Positions 38,391 through 47,861 of a stretch of DNA of 64,000 nt are shown piece after piece. The position numbers were made by a program, and so were the translations under genes. Below the pieces are notes generated by a model, which was not told the DNA's origin, made no database searches, and saw only the letters and a list, made by a program, of their open reading frames with translations. The stretch's first letter is position 1, and each line of letters starts with the position of its first letter. This DNA comes from Bacteroidaceae bacterium (GTDB lineage: Bacteria; Bacteroidota; Bacteroidia; Bacteroidales; Bacteroidaceae): positions 1-64,000 of the forward strand of contig JAFSKK010000061.1 in NCBI GenBank assembly GCA_017448965.1, written 5' to 3'.

Positions 38391-40501
38391 ACATCAAACA
38401 TTTATTATTCAGCATTTTAGTCTCTTGTGCCACAACAGCTGTGGCACAAGAGACTTTTCGTTTCGGCACGAACGTGAACCCCGAAGGTGTGAAGTTCGAG
38501 GTTGATTCTCGTGGTTTCATCATCGGCGGCAAACATGTACTGCCCGTAATGGGCGAAATACACTACAGCCGTGTGCCCGAACAGGAGTGGCGGCGTGAGA
38601 TTCAGAAGATGAAGGCAGGAGGTATCACAGTCGTTGCCACGTATGTGTTCTGGATTCACCATGAAGAGGAAGAGGGCAAGTGGGATTGGAGCGGCAACAG
38701 GAACCTGCGCAAGTTTGTGGAAATCTGCAAGGAGGAACACATGCCTGTGGTACTGCGCATCGGTCCCTTCTGTCATGGAGAAGTCTATCAAGGTGGCTTC
38801 CCCGTATGGCTGACAGACAAGGCGCAGAGTGACCCGAAGCAGTATAAGCTGCGTTCGCAAGCGTCGGGCTTTATGGAGGCGACACGCAACCTCTACAACA
38901 ACATCTTCGCTCAGGTGAACGGCTTGCTGTGGAAGGATGGCGGTCCCATCGTGGGTGTGCAGATAGAGAACGAGTGCCGTGGGCCTTGGTCGTACTACAT
39001 GGCGCTAAAAGACATGGCGGTGGAAGCAGGCTTCGACACACCCTTCTACACACGCACAGGTTGGCCCAAACTGAACGGCAACGAGGAGTTTGGCAAACTG
39101 CTTCCGCTGTATGGAGACTATGCCGATGGCTTCTGGGACAGAGTCTTGACGGATATGCCTGGCGACTATAAGAACGCTTTCATCATGAAGGATACACGCC
39201 TCTCGGCCGTCATTGCCACAGAAGCCTTGGGTGCCAATCAAGACACAAAAATGGAGACGAAAGACCTCTCCTACCCTTACCTCACCTGCGAACTGGGTGG
39301 TGGCATGATGCCGTCCTATCACCGTCGCATCAACATGACAGGAAAAGAGGTGAAACCGCTGACCATCTGCAAGTTAGGTTCTGGTTCCAATCTTCCTGGT
39401 TATTATATGTACCACGGTGGCACGAACCCTTACAACCCCAAACACACAATGGCAGAGACACAGGCAAGTCCCGTGACGAACTACAACGACATGCCCCACA
39501 TGAGCTATGACTTCCAGACGCTGCTCGGCGAGATAGGACAACCCAACCCTGTCTCATGGAACGAAAGCCGACTACTGCATCAGTTCCTCGCTGATTGGGG
39601 CGAGGAACTGAGCCAGATGGATGTGGATACCCTCTCCGACCACTATGCCCGTCGCGGTTCCTTCGAATTCTTCAACGACTATGTGCGCATCCTCAACGAA
39701 GGCGGCCAGTCGTATGTCACCCCTCGCAACTGGCCAGTAGCCAATGGTGTGACCATTGACTGGGCAACAGGCGAACCCTTCTGCAAAGCCGATGACTGTA
39801 TCTACTTCATCGAATTTCCCCAAAGGACAGACAAGGCAAAGCTCATCCCCTTCGGAGGACGGGTACCCTCACTCTCCATCAACGGCAAGGTTATCAACGG
39901 AAAACTCGACAAGCCCTTCAAGGCAGCAGGCATGACCTTTTGTTTCCTCTCACGAGAAAAGGCTCACACCGCCTACAAGATTGGCGACAAACTCTACTAC
40001 TCTGACGGCATCCTCTACAAAGACGGCGACCGCATCATGGAAGAAACGTGGCAAACCCTTTCCACCCCTGTCAACTATGTCTTGACGAAAGAAAACGGAG
40101 GCTTACGAGACGTGGAGATGGGCAGTCAGAAGGTGGCTGCACAACCTGTTGAAAGTGACTTTGACAAAGCAGCGGTATGGAACATCATAGGTCTCGACGG
40201 ACTGAACGAGAATCTTGATTTGTATTTAGAGATAGCCTACCGAGGCGATGTCGCCCGTATCTATGCCGACGGTCAACTGGTGGAGGACAACTTCTGGAAC
40301 GGCAAGCCCATGCTCGTCCGTCTCTCCGACCTGGTGGGCAAGAAGGTGGAACTCCGCATTCTGCCCCTCGGCAAGGACTACCCCATCTACTTACAAAAGG
40401 AGCAACGAGCCGAACTGGACAAAGCCCCCAACGGAGTCCTCCTTTCGCTCGATGGCATCAAGGTGATAGAAAGGGCGACTTGCGAGTATTCTGCCCCATA
40501 A
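38387..40501 (+). CDS. Glycoside hydrolase family 35 beta-galactosidase-like enzyme
   Basis: 704-residue secreted enzyme (signal peptide to about residue 20, TTAVAQ) with a GH35 catalytic barrel: FIIGGKHVLPVMGEIHYSRVP, then VVLRIGPFCHGE. The acid/base is Glu196 in VQIENEC and the nucleophile is probably Glu302 in LTCELGGG; both are in family positions. C-terminal beta-sandwich domains follow, where a galactose-binding-like jelly roll is plausible (about 600-700). GH35 enzymes remove terminal beta-galactose, as found on mucin O-glycans and plant galactans. It overlaps the TrpB-like gene by 4 bp and is followed by a GH2 gene. Confidence 0.9.
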   Translation: MNIKHLLFSILVSCATTAVAQETFRFGTNVNPEGVKFEVDSRGFIIGGKHVLPVMGEIHYSRVPEQEWRREIQKMKAGGITVVATYVFWIHHEEEEGKWDWSGNRNLRKFVEICKEEHMPVVLRIGPFCHGEVYQGGFPVWLTDKAQSDPKQYKLRSQASGFMEATRNLYNNIFAQVNGLLWKDGGPIVGVQIENECRGPWSYYMALKDMAVEAGFDTPFYTRTGWPKLNGNEEFGKLLPLYGDYADGFWDRVLTDMPGDYKNAFIMKDTRLSAVIATEALGANQDTKMETKDLSYPYLTCELGGGMMPSYHRRINMTGKEVKPLTICKLGSGSNLPGYYMYHGGTNPYNPKHTMAETQASPVTNYNDMPHMSYDFQTLLGEIGQPNPVSWNESRLLHQFLADWGEELSQMDVDTLSDHYARRGSFEFFNDYVRILNEGGQSYVTPRNWPVANGVTIDWATGEPFCKADDCIYFIEFPQRTDKAKLIPFGGRVPSLSINGKVINGKLDKPFKAAGMTFCFLSREKAHTAYKIGDKLYYSDGILYKDGDRIMEETWQTLSTPVNYVLTKENGGLRDVEMGSQKVAAQPVESDFDKAAVWNIIGLDGLNENLDLYLEIAYRGDVARIYADGQLVEDNFWNGKPMLVRLSDLVGKKVELRILPLGKDYPIYLQKEQRAELDKAPNGVLLSLDGIKVIERATCEYSAP

Positions 40502-40570
40502 ACTCGTTCAAACTCTTGACAGATTTAATCAAAAAATCCATGTATTCATCAGCGTATCGGAATTTATTCG

Positions 40571-40578
40571 TATCTTTG
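40571..40578 (+). promoter_or_regulatory. -7 box of the GH2 gene
   Basis: TATCTTTG, 37 bp before the ATG, fits TAnnTTTG. No matching -33 element. Confidence 0.5.
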
Positions 40579-40615
40579 CAAACTAAAATTAACATCATAA
40601 ATAGGTAATCATACA

Positions 40616-42874
40616 ATGAAACAGATTGTAGCACTTTTTGCAGCATTACTGATGGCTGTTACAACCTTTGGTGCCGACAAAGGCATCATTCGTAAGCGAT
40701 TATTCGATGCCGACTGGCAGTTCTCCAAGGACAGCACAACGTGGCGGACAGTCAATCTGCCCCACGACTGGAGCATTGAAGGAGACTTCGACAAGGATGC
40801 GCCTGCAGGCCACGATGGAGCCTATCTGCCGACAGGCAAGGGCTGGTACAGGAAACAGTTTAAAGTTGAAAGTTTAAAGTTTAAAGAGCAGAAGCTACGC
40901 CTGTATTTCGAGGGCGTGTATATGAATGCCGAGGTCTATGTGAACGGACAGAAGGCGGGTGGACATCCTTACGGCTACTCTTCGTTCTACGTGGATATCA
41001 CACCCTACGCGAAGATTGGCCAAAATGAGATTGAGGTGCGTGTGGACAACTCACAGCAGAAGAACTGCCGCTGGTACTCTGGTTCGGGCATCTACCGCCA
41101 TGTGTGGCTGCTGACTACAGGAAAGCGATACATCGATGAATGGAGTGTCAACGTAGCCACTCATGACATCCATACTGTAGAAATCAAGGCTGAGGTGGTG
41201 ATGGAGGATGGTTCGAGAAAACCTATAGAGAATACCATTCATGTGGATAATCCACACCTGTGGTCGCCCGAAGATCCTTATCTCTATCATACGACGATCG
41301 AGGCCGAGGGTGATGTCGTGCCCGTCACGTATGGCATCCGTACCATCGAGTACTCTGCCGAGAAGGGACTGCAGCTGAATGGTAAACCTATCGTGCTCAA
41401 TGGTGGCTGCGTGCACCACGACAACGGCATTCTGGGTGCCCGTGCCTTCGATGCTGCTGAATACCGTCGTGTTCGTCTGCTGAAGGAAGCTGGCTTCAAC
41501 GCTATTCGCACGTCACACAACCCGCCTTCAGAGACATTCCTCAGAGCCTGCGACGAGTTGGGACTGCTGGTCATCGACGAGGCTTTCGACGGCTGGCGCG
41601 ACAAGAAGAATACTTACGACTATTCCACGCTCATCGACCAATGGTGGCAGGAGGACATTAAGGCGATGGTTTTGCGCGACCGCAACCACCCCAGCGTATT
41701 CTGCTGGTCAACGGGTAACGAGGTCATCGAACGCAAGAAGATTGAGGTGGTGAAGACCGCCCACAACCTGAACACGCTCTGCCGTCAGCTCGACCCACAG
41801 CATCGCCCCGTCACCTCTGCCCTCTGCGCCTGGGACCCTGAGTGGGACATCTACGACCCGTTGGCTGCTGAGCACGACATTGTGGGCTACAACTACATGA
41901 TTCACAAATCGCAGAGTGACCACGAACGTGTGCCCAACCGCGTGATGGTGCAGACGGAGAGCTATTCGCGCGACACCTGGCGCAACTACCGCAAGGTGCA
42001 GGACGAGCCTTGGGTCATCGGCGACTTTGTGTGGACTGCCATCGACTACCTGGGAGAATCGGGCATCGGACGCTGGTATTACGAGGGCGAACCAGCCAAA
42101 GAACCATGGGAGGCTCCGATGTTTCCCAATCATGCCGCCTACTGTGGCGACATCGACCTCACAGGTCAGCGCAAGCCCATCAGCCATTACCGTTCCATGC
42201 TCTATAATAATGAAGGCGAGCAACTCTATATGGCCGTTCGCGAACCTGATGGCTATCTCGGAAAGATACACACCACGATGTGGAGCGTATGGCCTACCTA
42301 CGAGAGTTGGACATGGCCCGGACACGAGGGTAAGAACATCGATGTGGAGGTGTATTCACACGAGCCAAAGGTGCGCCTATACCTGAACGACCAGCTCATC
42401 GGCGAGAAAGAAGTGGCACAAGGTATGGCCACGTTTACGCTGCCCTATCAGCCTGGTAAGCTCCGTGCCGAGGCTGGCGAGGAAACGGTCTCTCTACAGA
42501 CAGCCAATGAAGCCAAGTCCATCCGCCTGATAGCCGACCGTACAACGCTCAAGGCCGATGGTCAGGATCTTGCTTTCATCACAGTAGAACTGACAGATGC
42601 TGACGGCACCGTGAACCTCACCGCCAACAACGAGTTGACGGCAAGTGTTAGCGGCGCTGCCACGCTCATCGGTTTCGGCAATGCCGACATCAAAGACTGC
42701 GACCGCTACACCGACAGCACTCACAAGGCATGGAAGGGGCGTGCCCTACTCGTTGTCAGAAGTACAGGAAAGAAAGGCAAGGCAACGATAACCGTACAAG
42801 GCAAAGGCCTGAAGACGGCCCGTGTCAATTTATCCTTTACATCTTCGCCATCGCTTGTTCGAGGTCGGCAATGA
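40616..42874 (+). CDS. Glycoside hydrolase family 2 enzyme (beta-galactosidase-like)
   Basis: 752-residue secreted GH2 enzyme (signal peptide to about residue 20). It has the jelly-roll sugar-binding domain (about 25-170, NLPHDWSIEGDF), an Ig-like domain, and the catalytic barrel (about 250-530, GGCVHHDNGILG, RTSHNPPSE). The acid/base is Glu369 in STGNEV and the nucleophile is probably Glu448 in VQTESYS. A C-terminal sandwich region follows. The subfamily is closest in pattern to beta-galactosidases, but beta-glucuronidase or mannosidase cannot be ruled out. Residues about 82-91 (FKVESLKFKE) come from an AAGTTTAAAG-type repeat. The last 12 codons run into the convergent metY gene (38-bp overlap). 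Confidence 0.9.
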   Translation: MKQIVALFAALLMAVTTFGADKGIIRKRLFDADWQFSKDSTTWRTVNLPHDWSIEGDFDKDAPAGHDGAYLPTGKGWYRKQFKVESLKFKEQKLRLYFEGVYMNAEVYVNGQKAGGHPYGYSSFYVDITPYAKIGQNEIEVRVDNSQQKNCRWYSGSGIYRHVWLLTTGKRYIDEWSVNVATHDIHTVEIKAEVVMEDGSRKPIENTIHVDNPHLWSPEDPYLYHTTIEAEGDVVPVTYGIRTIEYSAEKGLQLNGKPIVLNGGCVHHDNGILGARAFDAAEYRRVRLLKEAGFNAIRTSHNPPSETFLRACDELGLLVIDEAFDGWRDKKNTYDYSTLIDQWWQEDIKAMVLRDRNHPSVFCWSTGNEVIERKKIEVVKTAHNLNTLCRQLDPQHRPVTSALCAWDPEWDIYDPLAAEHDIVGYNYMIHKSQSDHERVPNRVMVQTESYSRDTWRNYRKVQDEPWVIGDFVWTAIDYLGESGIGRWYYEGEPAKEPWEAPMFPNHAAYCGDIDLTGQRKPISHYRSMLYNNEGEQLYMAVREPDGYLGKIHTTMWSVWPTYESWTWPGHEGKNIDVEVYSHEPKVRLYLNDQLIGEKEVAQGMATFTLPYQPGKLRAEAGEETVSLQTANEAKSIRLIADRTTLKADGQDLAFITVELTDADGTVNLTANNELTASVSGAATLIGFGNADIKDCDRYTDSTHKAWKGRALLVVRSTGKKGKATITVQGKGLKTARVNLSFTSSPSLVRGRQ
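40859..40888 (+). repeat. In-frame TTTAAAG-type repeat in the GH2 gene
   Basis: Heptamer-like units (AAAGTTGAAAGTTTAAAGTT) encode FKVESLKFKE between strands of the N-terminal sugar-binding domain. The same kind of unit occurs just before ruvA (49753-49769), outside genes. Confidence 0.55.
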
Positions 42875-44114
42875 TGTCCTCCGCATTCTCTATGCCGACA
42901 GACAGACGCACGAGGTCGGGTGCCACACCTGCCTCACGCAGTTGCTCATCGGAGAGCTGGCGATGGGTGTGGCTGGCTGGATGCAGCACACAAGTGCGGG
43001 CATCTGCCACATGAGTCACGATGGAGATGAAGTCGAGGTTGTCCATGAACTTGATAGCCTCCTCACGACTGCCCTTTAGACCGAAGGCAATCACGCCACA
43101 AGAGCCGTTGGGAAGATATTTCTGACCGAGGGCATAGTACTTGTTCGATGGAAGACCGCAGTAGTTGATCCATCCCACCTTCGGGTTCTTCTCGAGCCAT
43201 TCTGCCACCTTCTGTGCGTTGGCACAATGCTGACGCATACGGAGATGCAGAGTCTCCAAACCCAGATTGAGGAGGAAAGCGTTCTGAGGGGCAGGGATGG
43301 AACCGAGGTCACGCATCAACTGAGCCACGAGCTTAGTCATATACGCCATCTTGCCAAATGCCTTGGTGTAAGTCAAACCGTGATAACTCTCATCAGGAGT
43401 GGTCAGGCCGGGGAACTTCTCAGCGTAGGCATCCCAATCGAAGTTGCCGCTATCGACCACGCAACCACCCACCTGAGTAGCATGACCATCCATGTACTTG
43501 GTTGTGGAGTGAGTGACGATGTCGCAACCCCATTCGAATGGACGACAGTTGATCGGAGTGGCAAAGGTGTTATCCACGATGAGTGGCACACCATGCTTGT
43601 GCGCCATCTTGGCAAATCGCTCGATGTCGAACACGTTGCCACCAGGATTGCTGATGGTTTCGCCAAAGAAACACTTGGTGTTGGGACGGAACTCCTTCTC
43701 GATGCGCTCATCATCCCAATCGGGGTCGATGAAGGTGCACTCGATGCCCAGCTTCTTCATAGTTACACCAAAGAGGTTATAAGTGCCGCCATAGATGCTG
43801 TTGGAAGTGATGAAGTGGTCACCTGCCTGACAGATGTTGAACACGGCATAGAAGTTGGCAGCCTGACCGCTGGAGGTGAGCATAGCACCCACACCCCCTT
43901 CGAGGGCTGCAATCTTCTTGGCCACCATATCGTTGGTGGGATTGGCCAGACGGGTATAGAAATAACCATTGTCCTTCAAGTCGAAGAGACGAGCCATCTG
44001 CTCGCTGGTATCGTACTTGAAAGTGGTACTCTGATAGATGGGCAGCTGCTGAGGCTCACCCTTGGTTGGTTTCCATCCGCCATGAATGCAGATGGTTTCA
44101 AGATTTTTCTTCAT
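42837..44114 (-). CDS. metY: O-acetylhomoserine aminocarboxypropyltransferase (sulfhydrylase)
   Basis: 425-residue PLP enzyme of the Cys/Met metabolism family that makes homocysteine from O-acetylhomoserine and sulfide, or similar sulfhydrylation. The PLP lysine is Lys206 in HSTTKYMDGH. SSGQAANFYA, ANPTNDMVAKKIAALEGG and the insertion-bearing length (about 425-430) are typical of MetY, not of the shorter cystathionine synthases (about 380). It begins 6 bp after the CotH-like gene and probably shares its transcript. Its 3' end overlaps the convergent GH2 gene. Confidence 0.93.
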   Translation of the reverse strand: MKKNLETICIHGGWKPTKGEPQQLPIYQSTTFKYDTSEQMARLFDLKDNGYFYTRLANPTNDMVAKKIAALEGGVGAMLTSSGQAANFYAVFNICQAGDHFITSNSIYGGTYNLFGVTMKKLGIECTFIDPDWDDERIEKEFRPNTKCFFGETISNPGGNVFDIERFAKMAHKHGVPLIVDNTFATPINCRPFEWGCDIVTHSTTKYMDGHATQVGGCVVDSGNFDWDAYAEKFPGLTTPDESYHGLTYTKAFGKMAYMTKLVAQLMRDLGSIPAPQNAFLLNLGLETLHLRMRQHCANAQKVAEWLEKNPKVGWINYCGLPSNKYYALGQKYLPNGSCGVIAFGLKGSREEAIKFMDNLDFISIVTHVADARTCVLHPASHTHRQLSDEQLREAGVAPDLVRLSVGIENAEDIIADLEQAMAKM

Positions 44115-44120
44115 ATATTT

Positions 44121-46031
44121 TTAGTTTACATTAAATGTCACTACCACATTGACGGCCTTGGCACCGCGACGATACTGCATGGTGACGGTGTGCTGTTCGC
44201 CATACCAACAGTTATCCGGATGGCAACCGTATGCCCATGAGTAGAGATTGTTGCTCTCAATATAGACATGACCGATAGCCCAAGCACCCGTATCACTATT
44301 CCTGTCGAACCATGCACCATAAGTCTTGGCAGCCGTGTTGTTTCCTTCCTCACCGTTGGCATTCAAAGGCACAAGTGCCGTCGGTGCTCCACCCAATGTC
44401 GTTTCCACCTCACTTTGCGAGACTGTTATCACTCCTTGCTGACTGTATCCTCTCGCAAATTCACACGCCTGCATCTTCTGAATGGTCTTCACCACCTGAA
44501 TATCATCAGGATCAACAATCTCGATGATGTCATCGGTACCCTCAGGATAACTTGCTATCACACCATCCAGATAGTTCTTGCGCCGCTGCAACCAAGTCTG
44601 CATCTTGGCAATCTCCTCCGCTGGCACGAAGTTCTTCACCGTCGGTTCATTCCACCACCAGCCGCCAGAAGTTTCTGTCAGCGGCCATTTGGCCACATCG
44701 CGGTCATAGGCTCCTTGGTTCAATCCATCGATAAACTTCTGCACCGTCTCCCAAGGCTTCAGATACATGGAATCACTCTTGGCTGCCCACGCCTCCTTAT
44801 ACTGTGTCATGAAGGTCTTGTTGCCAAACATCTCACGGAAGAAGTGGTTGATGTTGTAGGCAGCACCTGTCCCATTCAAAGGATCCGTTCCGTAAATCAA
44901 CTCCCGATAGTCGGTAAAGAACGTGTGACCCGTGGTCATCGTAGCCCAGTCGAAGTCGAAGCCCGCATCCCAGTCCCACACAGGGCCGAAAGTGTACTTG
45001 CCATCCTTGTCTTGGAAGATGTAAAGGCTGCGAGGCGCATCAATCTCCACATTGTACAGATACTCGTGCAACTGCAAGATGCTGATGAACGAAGGAATGT
45101 CCACCATGCTTTCCACTTTCTCGTAATCGTGTGTCTTGATGGCATTCTCCAACACCGCAAACGCATCGCGGATGGAGTCTATCTGTTCTTCCGACAGGTC
45201 TTCAGGCTCTTTCACACACATGGGCAGGCCAAAGACCTTGCTCATGAAGTTATCGCCCGCACCGGGGCTGAGTTCAGGACCGTCGTCTTTATCGAATGAC
45301 ATCAGCAAGCCTCCCTCGGCATCGATGTTCACCCGTTTGGAATGAATCTCTATCTTCTCTGTCAACTGATACACACCAATGTACTCGCCATTGAGGAACA
45401 CCTCGACAAAGCGGGTGTGGTTGGTGAAGGGCATGCCCAGCCACCGAGCCGTCTCAAAGGCCACCACATTCATCATGTCGGTCACATCGCGGTAGTTGGC
45501 CAGCAGGTTCCAGTTCTTCGCCTTCTCCAATCCGAGCAACTTGCTCTTCGTGTCGAGTTTGAACTTGTAGGGTTTCTTGTCGTACCATTCCCACGTGGAG
45601 TTGCCACGTCCTCGGATACGGCCTGTTCCCGAATAGTTGGAGTATTCCCCCTTTCCGTCGAAAGAGAGGTGGCAGTTGAGCCAAACATCCTTCTCCACAA
45701 TCGGCGCGCCATTTTGCGTGGTGATGTTGAGTGTGAACACACGGTACTTGTTGTGCCCCTTCTCCTCATCCGTGATTGCCTTGGAGAAACTGATGCTGTC
45801 CAAAGACTCCATACTGAAGGGAACGAGCAGCTCCTCCTCATCCTTGTCCAGCGTGTAGCCTCTCAATGTTTGTTCGTCATCCGAGATGTCGAACTGCAAG
45901 AACTGGTCAATCTGCAATGGAATGGTCCACGGTTCGCCAGCATAGTTGCGATGCACATTTATCCATTCTTGAGCGTTCAAGCCCCAACAGAAGGATAGTG
46001 CCCACACAGTTAGTAACAGTTTTCTTTTCAT
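44121..46031 (-). CDS. CotH kinase-family protein
   Basis: 636-residue secreted protein (signal peptide about 1-20, CWGLNAQ). The CotH core covers about 110-430 (GRIRGRGNSTWEWYDKKPYKFKL, YRDVTDMMNVVAFETARWLG, VFLNGEYIGVYQLTEKIEI, and WDWDAGFDFDW as the acidic metal site). CotH-type proteins have a kinase-like fold, and some phosphorylate secreted proteins; for Bacteroidetes members the target is unknown. The last about 100 residues (GAWFDRNSDTGAWAIGHVYIESNNLYSWAYGCHPDNC) resemble DUF4859-type repeats often found on surface proteins. It has a perfect promoter and leads into metY. Confidence 0.86.
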   Translation of the reverse strand: MKRKLLLTVWALSFCWGLNAQEWINVHRNYAGEPWTIPLQIDQFLQFDISDDEQTLRGYTLDKDEEELLVPFSMESLDSISFSKAITDEEKGHNKYRVFTLNITTQNGAPIVEKDVWLNCHLSFDGKGEYSNYSGTGRIRGRGNSTWEWYDKKPYKFKLDTKSKLLGLEKAKNWNLLANYRDVTDMMNVVAFETARWLGMPFTNHTRFVEVFLNGEYIGVYQLTEKIEIHSKRVNIDAEGGLLMSFDKDDGPELSPGAGDNFMSKVFGLPMCVKEPEDLSEEQIDSIRDAFAVLENAIKTHDYEKVESMVDIPSFISILQLHEYLYNVEIDAPRSLYIFQDKDGKYTFGPVWDWDAGFDFDWATMTTGHTFFTDYRELIYGTDPLNGTGAAYNINHFFREMFGNKTFMTQYKEAWAAKSDSMYLKPWETVQKFIDGLNQGAYDRDVAKWPLTETSGGWWWNEPTVKNFVPAEEIAKMQTWLQRRKNYLDGVIASYPEGTDDIIEIVDPDDIQVVKTIQKMQACEFARGYSQQGVITVSQSEVETTLGGAPTALVPLNANGEEGNNTAAKTYGAWFDRNSDTGAWAIGHVYIESNNLYSWAYGCHPDNCWYGEQHTVTMQYRRGAKAVNVVVTFNVN

Positions 46032-46072
46032 AAGTTTTCAGTAAATAACTAATCTAATAACAAATCCGGCCA

Positions 46073-46104
46073 CAAATTTACGGTCTTTTTCTGTAACTGC
46101 CAAA
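46073..46104 (-). promoter_or_regulatory. Promoter of the CotH-like gene
   Basis: Minus strand TTTG (46101-46104), 20 bp, TAAATTTG (46073-46080): exact consensus. Predicted transcription start near 46066. Confidence 0.78.
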
Positions 46105-46114
46105 AGACCAAGAC

Positions 46115-46153
46115 AAAAAGAAGGCGCACCGAACTGAAATTCGATGCGCCTTC
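46115..46153 (-). terminator. Intrinsic terminator of gdhA
   Basis: GAAGGCGCA (46120-46128) pairs with TGCGCCTTC (46145-46153). In the leftward direction the hairpin is followed by TTTTT. It lies 77 bp after the gdhA stop and just before the next promoter. Confidence 0.85.
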
Positions 46154-46229
46154 GCCATTTTATAGCATTTCTTTGATTCGGAATAGCCAGATTACTCCAA
46201 CTACTCTGAACACTCTGATTACTTCAGCA

Positions 46230-47573
46230 TTATACGATGCCCTGAGCCATCATGGCCTTTGCAACCTTCATGAAGCCAGCCACGTTGGCACCCTTCACGT
46301 AGTTTACATAGCCGTCAGCCTCTGTACCGTACTTCACGCAGTTCTCGTGGATGTTCTCCATGATCCAGAGGAGCTTAGCGTCAACTTCCTCAGAAGTCCA
46401 AGACAGACGCTCTGAGTTCTGAGACATCTCAAGACCTGATACAGATACACCACCTGCGTTAGAAGCCTTACCTGGAGAGTAAAGAATCTTAGCCTCCTGG
46501 AATACGCGGATTGCACCTGGAGTAGAAGGCATGTTAGCACCTTCAGCAACAGCGATAACACCGTTAGCAACAAGAGCCTTAGCAGCCTCTTCGTTCAACT
46601 CGTTCTGAGTAGCACATGGGAGAGCGATCTGAGCGCCCTTCTCGAACCAAGGCTTTGCACCGTCACCAACATACTTAGCAGTTGGGTACTTGTCAACATA
46701 TTCCTTGATACGGCCACGGTAAACGTTCTTCAGCTCCATGATGTAGTCGAGCTTCTCACGAGTGATACCGTCTGGATCGTAGATGTAACCATTAGAGTCA
46801 GACATAGTCATTGGGATACCACCGAGCTGGAGCACCTTCTCAGCAGCATACTGAGCCACGTTACCTGCACCAGAGATGAGCACCTTCTTGCCCTTCACTT
46901 CGTCACCCTTAGTCTTCAACATAGCGCGGAGGAAGTAAACTGTACCATAACCAGTAGCCTCAGGACGGATGAGTGAACCACCGAACTCAAGACCCTTACC
47001 AGTGAGCACACCGCTGTACTCGCGAGTGAGCTTCTTGTACATACCGAACATGTAACCTACCTCACGGCCACCTACACCGATGTCACCTGCTGGAACGTCG
47101 ATGTCTGGACCGATGTGGCGACCCAACTCAAGCATGAAGGCCTGGCAGAAACGCATCACCTCAGCGTTGCTCTTGCCACGTGGAGAGAAGTCTGAACCAC
47201 CCTTGCCACCACCCATTGGGAGTGTAGTGAGTGAGTTCTTGAAAGTCTGCTCGAATGCGAGGAACTTCAGGATACCGAGGTTCACAGAGCTGTGGAAGCG
47301 GATACCACCCTTGTAGGGGCCAATGGCGTTGTTGTGCTGGATGCGGTAACCCATGTTGGTCTGAATCTGACCCTTGTCGTCCATCCAAGTAACGCGGAAC
47401 TGATATACGCGATCTGGAATACAGAGACGCTCGATGAGGTTCACCTTGTCGAACTCTGGGTGCTTGTTGTACTCTTCCTCGATAGTGCCGAGAACTTCTT
47501 CTACTGCCTGATGATACTCAGGTTCATTTGGAAAGCGACGCTTAAGGTCTTCCAATACTTTTTTTGCGTCCAT
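46230..47573 (-). CDS. gdhA: Glutamate dehydrogenase (NADP-type)
   Basis: 447-residue hexameric-type glutamate dehydrogenase that interconverts 2-oxoglutarate plus ammonium and glutamate, a main ammonium-assimilation enzyme in Bacteroidales. The substrate pocket PYKGGIRFHSSVNLGILKFLAFEQTFKNSLTTLPMGGGKGGSD is intact (Lys124 in GGGKGG). DVPAGDIGVGGREVGYMFG and the Rossmann motif SGAGNVAQYAAEKV follow. Assignment to NADP is from the similarity to the short bacterial NADP-type group. It has its own consensus promoter, about 130 nt of leader, and its own terminator. Confidence 0.96.
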   Translation of the reverse strand: MDAKKVLEDLKRRFPNEPEYHQAVEEVLGTIEEEYNKHPEFDKVNLIERLCIPDRVYQFRVTWMDDKGQIQTNMGYRIQHNNAIGPYKGGIRFHSSVNLGILKFLAFEQTFKNSLTTLPMGGGKGGSDFSPRGKSNAEVMRFCQAFMLELGRHIGPDIDVPAGDIGVGGREVGYMFGMYKKLTREYSGVLTGKGLEFGGSLIRPEATGYGTVYFLRAMLKTKGDEVKGKKVLISGAGNVAQYAAEKVLQLGGIPMTMSDSNGYIYDPDGITREKLDYIMELKNVYRGRIKEYVDKYPTAKYVGDGAKPWFEKGAQIALPCATQNELNEEAAKALVANGVIAVAEGANMPSTPGAIRVFQEAKILYSPGKASNAGGVSVSGLEMSQNSERLSWTSEEVDAKLLWIMENIHENCVKYGTEADGYVNYVKGANVAGFMKVAKAMMAQGIV

Positions 47574-47711
47574 TTGTGAAAACGTTTTTAATAATATGGT
47601 TGATAAATGTATGTCTTTGTTCTATTTTGCGGACAGAGCCTACTTGACGAAAAACATGAAAACAGACCGTCAAAAGTGGCGTTAAGTGCCTGCGTTTTTT
47701 GATTTCGGGTG

Positions 47712-47743
47712 CAAAGATAGACTTTTTCCACAAAAAACACAAA
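47712..47743 (-). promoter_or_regulatory. Promoter of gdhA
   Basis: Minus strand TTTG (47740-47743), 20 bp, TATCTTTG (47712-47719): exact consensus. The leader of about 130 nt is long enough for regulation, but no known riboswitch is recognised. Confidence 0.8.
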
Positions 47744-47779
47744 AAATCTAACAAAAAAATATCTTTTTTAAAGAAAAAC

Positions 47780-47810
47780 TTTCAAATTTACTCAAAAACC
47801 AATAACTTTG
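47780..47810 (+). promoter_or_regulatory. Promoter of the Xaa-Pro aminopeptidase gene
   Basis: TTTC (47780-47783), 19 bp, TAACTTTG (47803-47810). One mismatch in the -33 box. Because transcription would start near 47817, the start codon must lie downstream of it, which excludes the upstream TTG at 47808. Confidence 0.65.
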
Positions 47811-47861
47811 TGGACAAATTACACCCATAAATTAGTGTGTTTACACAAAAAACATTACATT

